Position numbers and translations under genes: made by a program. Below, piece by piece: positions 45,571 to 56,350 of a stretch of DNA of 64,000 bases. Source of the DNA: Zygaena filipendulae (lineage: Eukaryota; Arthropoda; Insecta; Lepidoptera; Zygaenidae); contig OU015662.1 of the NCBI GenBank assembly GCA_907165275.2, forward strand, positions 5,277,501-5,341,500, given 5' to 3'. Position 1 is the first letter of the stretch; every line of letters starts with the position of its first letter. The notes below the pieces were generated by a model, which ran no database searches, was not told the DNA's origin, and saw only the letters and a program-made list of their open reading frames with translations.

Positions 45571-48500
45571 CTATTGTTGAGTTGTTTTTCCTTTTTCTGC
45601 AAGCGGAATTACTTCCTCAAACTCGTTCGGTTTGCCTGTAACCACAGAATACCTACGTATAATAATTTTTCAGAATACGTTTTACAAAAAAAATCACAAT
45701 ATACATATACTTACCATTTTCTGCAACAGTCAAAATTCCCAAGCCGTTATTAGAGACAATCGCGCTTGGTTGTGTTTGTCCGTAAAAACGTGTTGTGAAC
45801 ATTAATGTCGCACCCACAAGAGGAGAGATACCCGCAAGAACAAATGGCAGTGTGTAAGAATTAACAAGACTATAAATGTAACCGGCTATTGGGGGACCTA
45901 AAATTATAGGAGTAGCTGCCATACCTAACATGCAACCTATCGCCTGCGCAGCACAAGCCCCGCCACACAGCTCGAAGGCTATAGGACCTATTAAAGCTAT
46001 AAAAGCACCGTCAAATAAACCCATTCCTAATGATACCAATATAAATACCTCAAAAGATTTAACAAAGGGAAGTACAATTGTAAGTGTACCAATTACGTAA
46101 AACGAAATTTGCTGTAACAAGATCCGATCGATCTTCGATTTATCGGCAAGGAAACCAAACAATAATCTACCGACACCAGATGTAGCTCCAATGCACTGCA
46201 ACGGTAGATTAAGCTTGCTCTGGCTATCAGAAATACTTGGAATATTTGTCTTAATTAATTCCTTCAAGTAAACGTATGGTACAAAATATCCAAACAGAGC
46301 AACAGGCATAAAAAGGGCCCATAGTTTGTATTTTTTCTTTCTCCAAATTTGCACGTCTACGATATGTTTTACAAAAGAGATGAAATTGTTTTTTTCTCTG
46401 GGTGGTTTTTCTATAATCATTAAAGGAACTGGTTTGAATAACAAACCACAAAGTGCTATTCCAAATGTTAAAGCAGCTAACACTCTAAAAAGCCAATCCA
46501 ATCCATAATTCTTTAGCACATAAGTCATTAGTATAGGCATAATAACAGTAAAAACGGAACTACCTATTGTAACTATACCATTTGCTATACCTAAATACTT
46601 TTTGTAGTAATGTCCAAGGATAGCTAAAGATGGAGTGTATGCAAGAGATGCACCTACACCGTACAAAATACCATAGGTAAAACAAAGAGCATCAACATTA
46701 AATGGGACGAAAGAAGATATAACCAAGCCCAGAGTCGCAATAGAACCGCCTAGTACAGCAGTCAGTCGTAGCCCTAAAAGACTAGTCAATACGCCCGATA
46801 GTGGAGAGAAAAAAAAAGTTGTTCCCATTGTTAACGAGCCCACCAGTGCTGAAATGCAAAATATTTATATTTTAGATACATAAGTAAATTAGAAATATCA
46901 TTTAAGAATATAATAGCATCTCAGTCAACATTCCATGCGATTAAAAAGTGTTCTGCTGCTATCAGCTGTTATAAAATAATTTCACCAATTTTAAAAGTAG
47001 GTAAGTACCTACTAATATTATAAAGAGGTAGTTTGTGAGGTTGTTTGTGAGAGTGTAATTTCTGGATTTACCTACTGAACCGATTTACTGTAATAGGGAT
47101 GTTGACAACTTTTGAAAATCAAAATTCTAATTAGTCCGTCATTTAGAAAATTTATCATTTATTTTTTTATTTTTCAAATAAATGAAAATACACAGAGATA
47201 AAGCGCATTAAAGTTTAGGCTCGTGACGTCACTTACCGCTACAAGCCACCATCTCAGAAGAATAACTTATTGTTCTGAGGCCGCCATATAAACTGCACTA
47301 GTTAGTGACGTCACGTGAAATTTCAACTCAATGTATCGCCGTTATTTTTTGATTACGTAAAAAAAGAAAAAATACCTACGTGTCCAATATTTTTTATTAC
47401 TCTACAAGACGGACTAAAAAAATTAATCAATAGCCTATTTGATAAGGGGGCATCCACTAATTTATTTCCATTTATTTTTTGTTAAACGCACGATTTCAGC
47501 TAACTAGGCAACGATTTCCAAAGTTTTATCAGTTTATACCTGTATTTTCAAATAATAATCTAAAAAATTCCAATATACTTTTTATTACAAGAAAACAACG
47601 AAAGAAAAGACAGTGGTGGATGATTAAAATGCACACTTCAGGAGTCACGTAAGACAGACCAACGTGTGACCCCCTTTTCATTCCCCTCGCTTTTGAAATT
47701 GTTTAAAAAATCGACACGGTGCGTGTCGGTATTGGACATTGGACGGTCATTGCAATTGGACGCAATGTTCACTCATAACAAAGACTGATCCATACATTGG
47801 TGTATTGGCTGCAGTATGTTGCATTGGTGCAAATAAGACCAATGTGTGGCCGCGGCATTCGAATGCTACATTATTTGACGACCCGATTGGCGCAATGGTT
47901 ACCATGCCTGCCCGCTAATCAAGAGGTTCCGGGTTCGTTTCCTGGTGGGGGTGGACTTTGTGTGATGAACAAAGGGTTCTATTTTCCAGTCTGGGTGTGT
48001 ATATATATATATCTATAGTATAATATATATATGTAATAATATGTGTAGTATATATACCACGTTTGCTTGGTATCCACGACACAAGCTTATAGCTTAGTGT
48101 GGGATCAAGTAGATCTGTGTGTTGTGAAGTGGATTATTATTATTATTCCTGAGTAAAATAAGCTATATTTTAACTCGGAATTCCCGCGGGAACTCTGAAA
48201 TTACCGCGGGTGAAACAGCTTGTTAGATATATTTTGTCACCGTTTCTTAATACTAGTGACCATAATAGAGTTAATAGTTTTCGTGAAGTGGGCAGTGGCC
48301 GTATTACACGATTATCTATAGACCATTCCATCATATGACCCGTAGGGCAATTACATAATGTAACATTTATTGCTATCATATTTCAGTTTCAATCAGAAGA
48401 ATAGCGGTTTACTGATTTAATCATGTTTAGGCAGCTTCAACTTTTAAAGTATGTTTATTTTGGTTGATTGCTAGGTAGATAGAGATTAGAGATACCTATT

Positions 48501-51500
48501 GCTGGTGTAAAACGTGCATTATTGTATTCGCAAAACCGCCATGGTTTTGATTACAACCGAAAAATGATAGAAATAAAAGTTACATAATAGCCCCTCAGAT
48601 CGAATAGACCTTAATAAGTACTATTATTATGATAATAAAACGTTATTATGTACCTACTCTTACCTTATTTTATAACACCTTATTATGTACCTACGCAGGT
48701 ACTCATTTTATAACAAAAATCTACTTAATAGAATATCATGTCATAAACAGAATCAAAACTTTGTAGATGAAAACAAACAGTATGCAGCACTCGTAATTTT
48801 ACGAAACAAGTCATAATTCGACAAAATTTGCCAGTTAAAATAAGTAGGTCAAATACCTACCAAGACGTCCAATTCCAAAAATAACTTTGTATTTAGGCGG
48901 ACACTAAAATCAAGACGCTTCTGTATTCCGACACCTATTTAGACAGTAAGCAAAATAGGTACATATGTAGTTTCATGCAAAAGTTAATACGCACATTGCT
49001 CACAGTGATATGAAAATTACATTTAGCAATAACCTAGATTGTACATAAAATATCTGGTAAACCGCGTATTTTTGCAGAAATTTACTAAAAACCTTCTTCA
49101 CATATTTTTTCAACGATTTCTTTAAATATCATAGGCAGAAAGTAGCAACAGATAGGAATAGGTACCTAACGTCTAGTATTATATTATCTGAGCTAACGTT
49201 AAGTGGTGGGCGACTATATTATAGTAATTAATATTGTTCGAAGAACAATTTTCATCGGTTGAACAGAACGGATAAATTGGAAATGATTAAATGGCGGGCG
49301 CCACAACGTCGTGCATCATTAGACAATGAACACACAATAGGTATTTAGACTATCTATGTAACCTACTTACCTATAGTTCTAAGAACCTGCTGACGATTAT
49401 AAGTGATTGTAACAACCAATTCTAATCTAAGTAATAGATAGCTTTTGAATTTTGAATTTTTACCTACTATGTAGTTATACCTACTATGCAGAGATAAGTA
49501 AAATTATGCGAACTGCGAACTATACTAATAATATATACTATAGTAATTCTATGTAGTATATACCACGTTTGCTTGGTTTCCACGACACAAGCTAATAATA
49601 GCTTACTGTGGGATCAAGCAGATCTGTGTGTTGTGATGTGGATTATTATTATTATTATACTAAAAAACCTTCATCTATGAAGATTGAGACTTACCTAAAT
49701 AAAGCTTCACATTACACATAATGACTTCATTATAAAGTCCTCCACCGCGTCTGTTTGTCTGTATGATCGCGATAAACTAAAAAACTACTGAACGAATTTT
49801 CATGCGGTTTTCACAAATAGTTCATGAGAAAGGTGAAATTCCCGCGGGAACTCCGAAATTACCGCGGGTGAAAACGCGGGGCACAGCTAGTAATTAATAA
49901 GCAATTACTTCATTAATAAATTTTTTATCCTACTAATATTATAAATGTGAAAGTGTGGATGTTTGTTACTCAATCACGCAAAAACGGCTGAACGGATTTG
50001 GATGAAATTTGGAATGCACGTTGTCAGGGGTACAGAGAAGGACATAGGGTACTTTTTATCCCGCGGGAACTCCGAAATTACCGCGGGTGAAACCGCGGGG
50101 GTCAGCTAGTTTTTAATAGTTACCTACTATTGTGCCATCTCACAGTGTAGGTTATGGGAATCAGTTTAGTTAGTTTAGTTAGCCATTTATCATCATCCTA
50201 CCCCGTCTCCTGTCCAAACATGAATCTCTGAACGTCGGCCATTCTCGCACATCCTCTCTAAACGAAACCATCTGTCACGGTGTGACATTTATTCTTTTTT
50301 ATATTGTTTATATTTACGCTACAAAAATTATATTATATTTTATTTAAAACCAATAGGCTATTTGACTAATTTTTTTTAGTCCGTCTTGTAGATTAATAAA
50401 AAATATTGTACACGTATTTTTTCTTTTTTTACGTACCTAATCAAAAAATAAAATTTAACGTTATAATAATACATTGAGTTGAAATTTCGCGTGACGCCAC
50501 TAACCAGTGCTGGCAGTTTGTATGGCGGCTTGTAGCGGTACCTAAGTGACGTCACGAGCCCCCCCACCCTAAACATTAATGCGCTTAATCTCTGTGTATT
50601 TTCATTTATTTCAAAAATAAAAAAAAATGTGTGTCTAATGATTTTTAATTTTTACGGAATGAATGACGGACTAATTAGAATTTTGATTTTCAAAAGTCAT
50701 CAACATCCCTATTGCAAATTCAAGTTGAATGAGTGACTCACTAACATATGGGATAGTGCACTAATGCTGGATGTGTCTGAGAAGGTATACAGTTTAACAA
50801 GGGAAGGGGGATTTTTTGCTATACATTGTAGTTCCAGATTTGGCCATTCCACCCACTTGAAAAATTTATCATGTAGTCATTGTTTGTTTAAGGCAGTCTT
50901 TCTTAAAGTGGACGATAACGCCCCCTTGTGGGCATTGGAGACCTAGAGGGAGCCTTAAGGGGTAATTTCATTTACTTTATATTTTAAAATTCACTAAAAT
51001 GAAAACCTACCTACTACTCAATATCGAATAATTAATTATTAGTTAGCTGCTTACTAAAAAGAGCATGTTACCGAACGTGGCGGCAACTTACTGTTTTTGA
51101 GTAAAATTGAACCTGATTTCAACAAACTTGTTAAAAATCATCAAATCCATCCATCTCATTAGATTAGTTTTGAAACTAAAATTGATTACCTATCTAGGTA
51201 TATGGGCATTTCTCCACTAATTGGAAAATCGCTGTCCCAGGCATTTAAAAAAAAATTGGTCTTATTATTACTGAGTTCAATATATTAAAACGACAGTATA
51301 TCAACTATTCTTGACACGCCATAGCCCAAAAAAGTCATATTAAAATTAGAATATTCAAATAATACACTTCAAACACCTCAATTAACAGTCCCCTGTGGTG
51401 TCCCATTTCCAAAATCTTGAAGTCTTATCACAAATATTCAATTTCAGTATGATTATTACCGGAATAAAAAATAAATAATAATACTAGAATACAGTAAGCA

Positions 51501-54500
51501 TCTATAAAAAACACAATCATGTTTTTAAAATAAAAAATTAATTAAAAAAACAGTAATCAAATGCTGTCCTCGATTTTTTGGAACAGTCCCCTGACTTAAT
51601 TAAAAAATTGCACCAGAATCACACTATTCATTGGCGCGGTTATTTATGTCGTGAATCGGAACGTAATCGGTGTAAAGTTAGTTCGTTTGCAGGGCTAAGC
51701 GTGCTGACGCTATTTTGTGCATTGTCACCGATGCGTTTATAAGTGAACCACGGGTCTGGGCCGCTAGCTGAAACAGTCCACTGGTAAGCATTTTTTTATA
51801 GTTTAACTGATAAAAATCATAATGTATTTTTCTTAATCATTACTTAGCAAGTATATTATCATGTCTGCCTCTTCAATTTGAATAAACTGAAAAGGATTTT
51901 ATGCTAGGGAACTTTTTATGTATAAATAACAGTTCCCTGTGCACAGTCCCCTGTCAATATATGGCACAGAGGACTGTTATATACCACAGGGGACTGTTTC
52001 TTTTAGGTATTTGCCGAGTCTAATTTATAATAACATGCTGCATTGACCAGTAATTAAAAATACTGTCTTTCCTGTGCAGGTAACACTACATAATGCCACC
52101 AATTCTTTTTTGGTAGAAGCAAGCCAAGCAAACCAAGGGAAGAAATTTTAAATTTTATATTCTGGCATCAAGGCTTCATCTAGAGGTCCCAAGTATAGAA
52201 AAGTTTTCTTGGAATTTCTCAGAAAGTGGTCATGGCAAGAGTGCTGCTGATAGGGTTGGCGCCATGCAAGATGGGGTCATGCAAGAGAACTGCAGATGCT
52301 GTTGTTGCTGCAGAAGGTGACATTGATAGTTTGGAATCTTTTATAGACACTATACAACAAAGATGTCCTAAAATCACAATTTTTACGATTGGCGATGAAA
52401 CTATTCAAGAAATGATTGATAATATTCAAAAAGATGCTGCTAATTTGAAAACTTTTAGTGGTACCCTCGAAACACATCAAATTAAGGGTAAGATATCTCG
52501 ATGTTTGCTGGGATTACCACTTGGCGCTGACAAACATATATTGAAGACTTTGAGCTGCTTCTGCAATTATGATTACGATTGCGAGCATTTTAATTTAGGA
52601 CTTATAAAGTGTGAAGAACAACTTAGAGTCGAGGATGTTTACACAGACTCAGAATGTGAAGATGAAACCAGATCAGCCCACAATCAACCGGATAGCTACT
52701 ATATTGCAGAAACTGATCTTTCACAATCATGGGATAAGTTCAATATCGATTTTAAGAATATTCCCGGGCCTAGTAATACAAGCAGCCAATACAACGTCGG
52801 TGATTACGTTTTAGTTAAGTTCCCCGTTTGAAAGTTAGAATATCGTTATGCTGCTGTAATTAATAAAAATAGATAATAAAGAATGAGAACTAAGAGTAAC
52901 TTATATGAAAATTTGTGATGATAACGGTCACACTTTCAGAGTTGACGAAAATGATATTTCTGACGTTTCTTTCGATCAAATATTTGAAAAGTTACCCAAT
53001 TCAGATCTCAGATTAAAAGGGAAAGACATTATTAGTACTTTCCATTAGCTGTACCGGTCTTTGAGAAATAAGTTAATATTAATAACTTCCTGAAGTGCAA
53101 TGGTAGGACTGATTTTGTTGTAAGCTGCTAATTATAAATATAAATAATAAAAAAAATAATATTTCAATTAACTGATGTTAAGTCAAAATGACAAGATATA
53201 GATAGATTGATAGATATATAGATAGATAGGGAGTGTTATAATGTTAATTATCAGTAATAGTATTATTTGTATAACTCCATATATCTGATTTTAGAGAAAT
53301 TACTTAAATTAAGAAGATAAGTTGATTTTGAAAAGTATAAGTTCTGTAGAAAGCTAATAATTATTTTAATTGTTTTTATTTTGATGAATTATTCGATTTT
53401 GTTGATTTATTTTATTGTAAAAGTAATAAATAAAAAGCATTGTTTGCTTATATTCAATGAAAATAGGTTTTTTCTTTCATTAAACATTCCCCTGGATTAT
53501 TCAACAGTCCCCTGTCGTGATTTTTCATAAAATTGGCTATAACTCACAAAATAAGAATAAAATGTGTGAGCTTTTTTAAACACATTTTTTATTTATTAAT
53601 ATCTTTCATTATATTTATATGTTTTCTTAATATTTAACAAAAATATGCTTGGGACAGTGTTGTATGGGCCAGTTTCCAAGTAGTAGAGAAACACCCATAT
53701 TGTTTTTTTAATTCGATTAAAATATATTCTTAATAGGTATTATAAAATGTGTTTTAATTGCTATCACTGGTAAAAGTGTCTAGTTTAGAATGTAAGTTTA
53801 AACACCAGCACCGACTAATATAGCAAACTGTAACAAAATTATATAAGTAATGAAAGTTTTAGGTGTATAAAAAATTTGGGGCGCTGAGAAATAATTAATT
53901 TTCAAAGGGGGTGGTAAAACAAATAATCTCTGGTTTAAGGGGCAGAATTATTGGTATGTATGTACATTGATAACCCAGATGACATCTGTAGTAGGTACTA
54001 TGTTAATTGAATATATACAGTTAGGTTTATTTTAGATAACACAGTCACAGATAATATAATAGAGTCATGCGCAATATTGTATCAATTTTTGTAATCTACA
54101 AGTGTAAATATAAATAATATAAATATAAAATATATAAAGATAGTTGTAAAAAAAATAAAAAAAATTAAGGCTTGTAGCAGATGACAGCAGATTTTAAGTG
54201 TAGGTACCTAAATACATTGAAGTCAATCAATATTGGGCACAAATAAATTATTAGTTCGATATGAGATCAGGCTTGTAAAGATAGTTAATTTTATTTGAAA
54301 ACCTGCCAGCATTAATTATATGTCTAATAAATACATGAGTCTAGTTTTTTTAATGTGAGCACAAATATTTTATCAATATTATACAAGCTGGCAATGAGTG
54401 ACTGCTATGTGCTCAATTAATAATTATTTAAATATTAAAGGTACTTACATGCTCTACTCTTTGAATTTGGTACACCAGCATTTCTTAACTGTGGTTCTAA

Positions 54501-54722
54501 TACTTCATTTATAACACTGTATGAATTGATCACCCCAAATAAAAGGCCATTCGTCAAGAAAGATCCAATCAGCACTGAATAAGCCCTGAATCCACCATCA
54601 GTAGGGTCCCTTGTTGAATCTTTGTGACATATTATATTACCATTAGTCTCAATATTATTAAAATTGTTTTGGTTTCTGTTAAACACAAGTAACTCTGAAT
54701 TTTCTTTAGGCTCTATATCCAT
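45571..54722 (-). CDS. SLC16/monocarboxylate-transporter-like protein, three coding exons
   Basis: Major facilitator transporter of the MCT type in a cell membrane; substrate unknown. Exon 1 (54722-54449) starts MDIEPKENSELL and contains PTDGGFRAYSVLIGSFLTNG (about 40-59), the MCT signature usually written DGGWGW. Exon 2 (46848-45715) begins in SLVGSLTMGTTFFFSPLSG. It includes HYYKKYLGIANGI (about 171-183, the helix-5 motif) and about ten hydrophobic segments with a hydrophilic central loop. Exon 3 (45635-45571) encodes the tail GKPNEFEEVIPLAEKGKTTQ and the stop TAG. Phases fit exactly (274+1134+65 nt = 490 codons plus stop), a normal family length. Donors are TGTAAGTACC and GGTAAGTAT. Intron 1 is 7.6 kb and full of transposons; intron 2 is only 79 bp. 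The ATG exon begins at a splice acceptor (54736), so a non-coding first exon lies upstream. Confidence 0.93.
47020..47440. mobile_element. TGACGTCA-family MITE with a small insertion; preceded by a Helitron-like start
   Basis: 47010-47085 begins CTACTAATATTATAAAGAGG. From about 47092 the MITE runs to 47433 with GTGACGTCACTTACCG and GTGACGTCACGTGAAA intact. Between them the spacer is longer than in the other copies and has AAGAATAACTTATTGTTCTG. Lies in intron 1 of the SLC16-like gene. Confidence 0.75.
47885..48155 (+). mobile_element. tRNA-derived SINE with (ATT)n tail
   Basis: TTGGCGCAATGGTTACC (A box) and GGTTCCGGGTTCGTTTCC (B box) match polymerase III promoter boxes. The body has a (TA)n run, ACCACGTTTGCTTGGT, CCACGACACAAGC and GATCTGTGTGTTGTGA, then (ATT)n. 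A body-only copy lies at 49545-49660. Confidence 0.75.
48175..48225 (+). mobile_element. Helitron-like 3' fragment
   Basis: CTCGGAATTCCCGCGGGAAC and ATTACCGCGGGTGAAACAGC only. Confidence 0.5.
48381..48597. mobile_element. MITE of the GGGCTATTATGTAAC family
   Basis: ATTTCAGTTTCAATCAGAAG start and AAAGTTACATAATAGCCC end. Same orientation as 32993-33194. Confidence 0.65.
48600..49540. other. Intronic sequence, nothing recognised
   Basis: Part of intron 1 of the SLC16-like gene; AT-rich, no coding or repeat signature I can support. Confidence 0.35.
49545..49660 (+). mobile_element. SINE body fragment
   Basis: TATACCACGTTTGCTTGGTT, CCACGACACAAGC, GGGATCAAGCAGATCTGTGT and a (TTA)n tail match the distal half of 47885-48155. 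The tRNA-like head is missing, a typical 5' truncation. Confidence 0.65.
49730..49891 (+). mobile_element. Helitron-like copy
   Basis: AAGTCCTCCACCGCGTCTGT start and GAAAACGCGGGGCACAGCTAGT end, with AACTACTGAACGAATTTTCA inside. Confidence 0.65.
49928..50110 (+). mobile_element. Helitron-like copy, young subfamily
   Basis: ATCCTACTAATATTATAAAT start, TACTCAATCACGCAAAAACG in the middle and CCGCGGGGGTCAGCTAGT end. Almost collinear with 37651-37875 and the inverse of 56672-56868. Confidence 0.75.
50356..50712. mobile_element. TGACGTCA-family MITE
   Basis: The first site is mutated to GTGACGCCAC; the second, GTGACGTCACGAGCC, is intact. TACCTA-type insertions occur at two places. Family ends are present. 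Confidence 0.75.
51201..53699 (+). mobile_element. TIR element with subterminal ACAGTCCCCTGT repeats and a broken transposase-like gene
   Basis: Imperfect inverted ends: TATGGGCATTTCTCCACTAA at the left; the right in complement reads TATGGGTGTTTCTCTACTAC. Both continue with TTGGAAA and then CTGTCCCA. Inside the ends lie repeated ACAGTCCCCTGT-like boxes near 51384, 51582, 51772 (CAGTCCACTG), 51929, 51942, 51966 and 51986 (both inverted), 53484 (variant) and 53503. Such clustered boxes are typical transposase-binding sites. About 2.5 kb, in intron 1 of the SLC16-like gene and opposite to its strand. Target duplication not certain. Confidence 0.65.
52098..53048 (+). pseudogene. C-terminal part of a GHGK..D transposase-like protein, frameshifted
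   Basis: Three reading frames must be joined by eye. At 52124-52260 one frame reads NFKFYILASRLHLEVPS, then WNFSESGHGKSAAD. After a 15-bp duplication (ATGCAAGATGGGGTC) the frame shifts to the open stretch 52280-52828, which has KRTADAVVAAEGDIDSLESF, THQIKG and NVGDYVLVKFP before TGA. After further shifts, 52902-53048 reads ICDDNGHTFRVDENDIS to IISTFH and TAG. I recall an uncharacterised animal family with F/W-x-F..SxHGKGxxDGxGGxxKR and a C-terminal GDWVxVKY domain, probably RNase-H-like transposases. The N-terminal half with the first acidic residues is missing. The ATG at 52226 is in the wrong frame for the upstream motif. Confidence 0.65.
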
Positions 54723-54736
54723 AACTAAAGCTTTAC

Positions 54737-55592
54737 CTGAAAAATTATAAAAAAAAATCATAAGATTTTTTATTTCAAAGAGCACATGGTAGAGGTGCGA
54801 TATTAATTTACTATTTTACACCTATTTTACTTGCATTCGATTGATAAAACAAAATAAAAAGCTCTCACATAAAGTTTTCTTAAATATAAAGTTTTCTATA
54901 CTAATATTATAAAGAGCAAAAGTTTGTGAGTTTGTGGGTTAGTGGGAACTTACTAGACGAAATTTTAAACCTTTTGATGAGCTACAAAAATTTTGGAACT
55001 TAGTTCACTCAGGCCTCACTCAGGCATGTACTAGTTCAGACAGACATGTCTAGTTAATCTGAGGTTCAGACTTCTTAGTTCTTCTACCAATTTTTTTTAA
55101 ATACATTTACATACTAAAAGCGTAACTTTTTAGAACCCTATGATTTTTCACACAATAGAAAGAAACAAAAAAGATTAAAAAATGAAATGAATGAACCACA
55201 ATCACTACATTTATTGAACATTCACCACTACCACCACAAATTAACTAGACTTGTACCACTGCAGAGAGTACTATCCAGGGCCCTGCAACTCAGAAGAAAT
55301 TTTAGAAAATTATTTTTCTAAAGAAGGTGGCTCGATCAAGTGATCAGTGCCCCACAACTTCAAACATTGTTACAACTATTTCTCACTAGATGGCCTCTTA
55401 GTATCTTAATAAATTATTAAAATATCTTGTTTTGTGAATAAATTATTACAAAGTAGTTAATTTTAATTTTATAAATTCATTCGTTTAGTTAAAAAATATA
55501 CTTCTGAAAGTTAAATAGAAAATATTTTTTCATAACACTTTTTTTCTATGGAATGGCAACTTTGATCGTTAAGATTTTTTTTTTGGTGAAGT
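54737..55592. other. Upstream of the SLC16-like coding start
   Basis: Intron or 5' region of the SLC16-like gene. A Helitron-like start (TATACTAATATTATAAAGAG) lies at 54896. Otherwise nothing recognised. Confidence 0.35.
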
Positions 55593-55596
55593 TTAC

Positions 55597-56240
55597 ACCT
55601 TTCGGGGTAGGCAGAAGGAAACTTAGTCGATACAGCCAATTCAGTGGTATATTTCTTCTTCGGAGGTTAATTACATCGAAATGCATTGATGAGAAATATT
55701 TTGATGCTTTAGTTGAACTATACGCTCCGTGGGAAATTGTATAGTAAAACGAAAACCTCCCGACGAACGCCCTATTTCATCTTGTTTCACTGTTTCCGCA
55801 AACTGTTCATCACTAATGGATCACTATTATGCAAAATCCACAACTATGTAATATTAATAATTATGTAATATTAATCACGATAAACTAATTTGCAAAACAA
55901 AGAAATAAAACTGACGTCCTTTCTGCTAAAAATCCCGCCAAAAATCTTTGATTGTTAAGTTTAATTTTGATTGAAATTATCGTAGGAACTTTTGGCGGCA
56001 TTTGAGCATAATGGACTCATGGAAGTAATAAGTACCTACTATGTGAATGGAGGTCAGTTTTATTTCTTTGTTTTACAAATTCTGTAAACGTAGTGAAATT
56101 TACTTAATAGTCATCCATTAGTGATGAACAGTGCGTAGAATAGTGAAATAAGATGAAAGAAATGGGGTGTTCGCTGGGAGAATATCGTTTGAACTGAATT
56201 GGTTGTATGGACTAAGTTTCCTTGGTCTTTCCCAAAAGGG
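55597..56240. mobile_element. Foldback element with long arms
   Basis: The left arm (about 55597-55935) and right arm (about 55975-56240) are complements with CCTTTCGGGGTAGGCAGAAG / TTCCTTGGTCTTTCCCAAAAGG, AACTGTTCATCACTAATGGA and AAAGAAATAAAACTGACGTC. A third, single arm lies at 57310-57605. The frame at 55553-55744 lies in the left arm and is not a gene. Confidence 0.65.
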
Positions 56241-56350
56241 GGTATAAGGAGCGGCACGTGAGCGAATGTGGAAGGGATAAGTAGCTGCGCATCTCTAACC
56301 AGTAGCCCCCTGTGATACCTGATTTTTGACTTCTGCTCATTAAAGCTCCT

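Larger units (their letters stand above)
50885..53950. mobile_element. Outer repeat split by the 51201-53699 element (tentative)
   Basis: The left part has TCTTAAAGTGGACGATAACG and CCCCCTTGTGGGCATTGGAG. The right part has GGGCGCTGAGAAATAA, AAAGGGGGTGGTAAAACAAA and CTGGTTTAAGG. I know these as the two ends of one lepidopteran interspersed repeat (AAAGTGGGCGATAACGCCCC type). Their order here is explained if the inner element inserted into it. Confidence 0.4.

Noticed and set aside
28275..48155. tRNA genes at the GGTTCGA-type boxes (28320, 34740, 47930)
   Set aside because: No cloverleaf with acceptor stem can be formed; the context and tails are those of SINEs.
37790..50110. CRISPR-like spaced repeats CCCGCGGGAACT..CCGCGGGTGAAACCGCGGGG
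   Set aside because: They are parts of dispersed Helitron-like copies with irregular spacing in an animal genome.
55553..55744. 63-aa frame
   Set aside because: Inside one arm of a foldback element repeated nearby.
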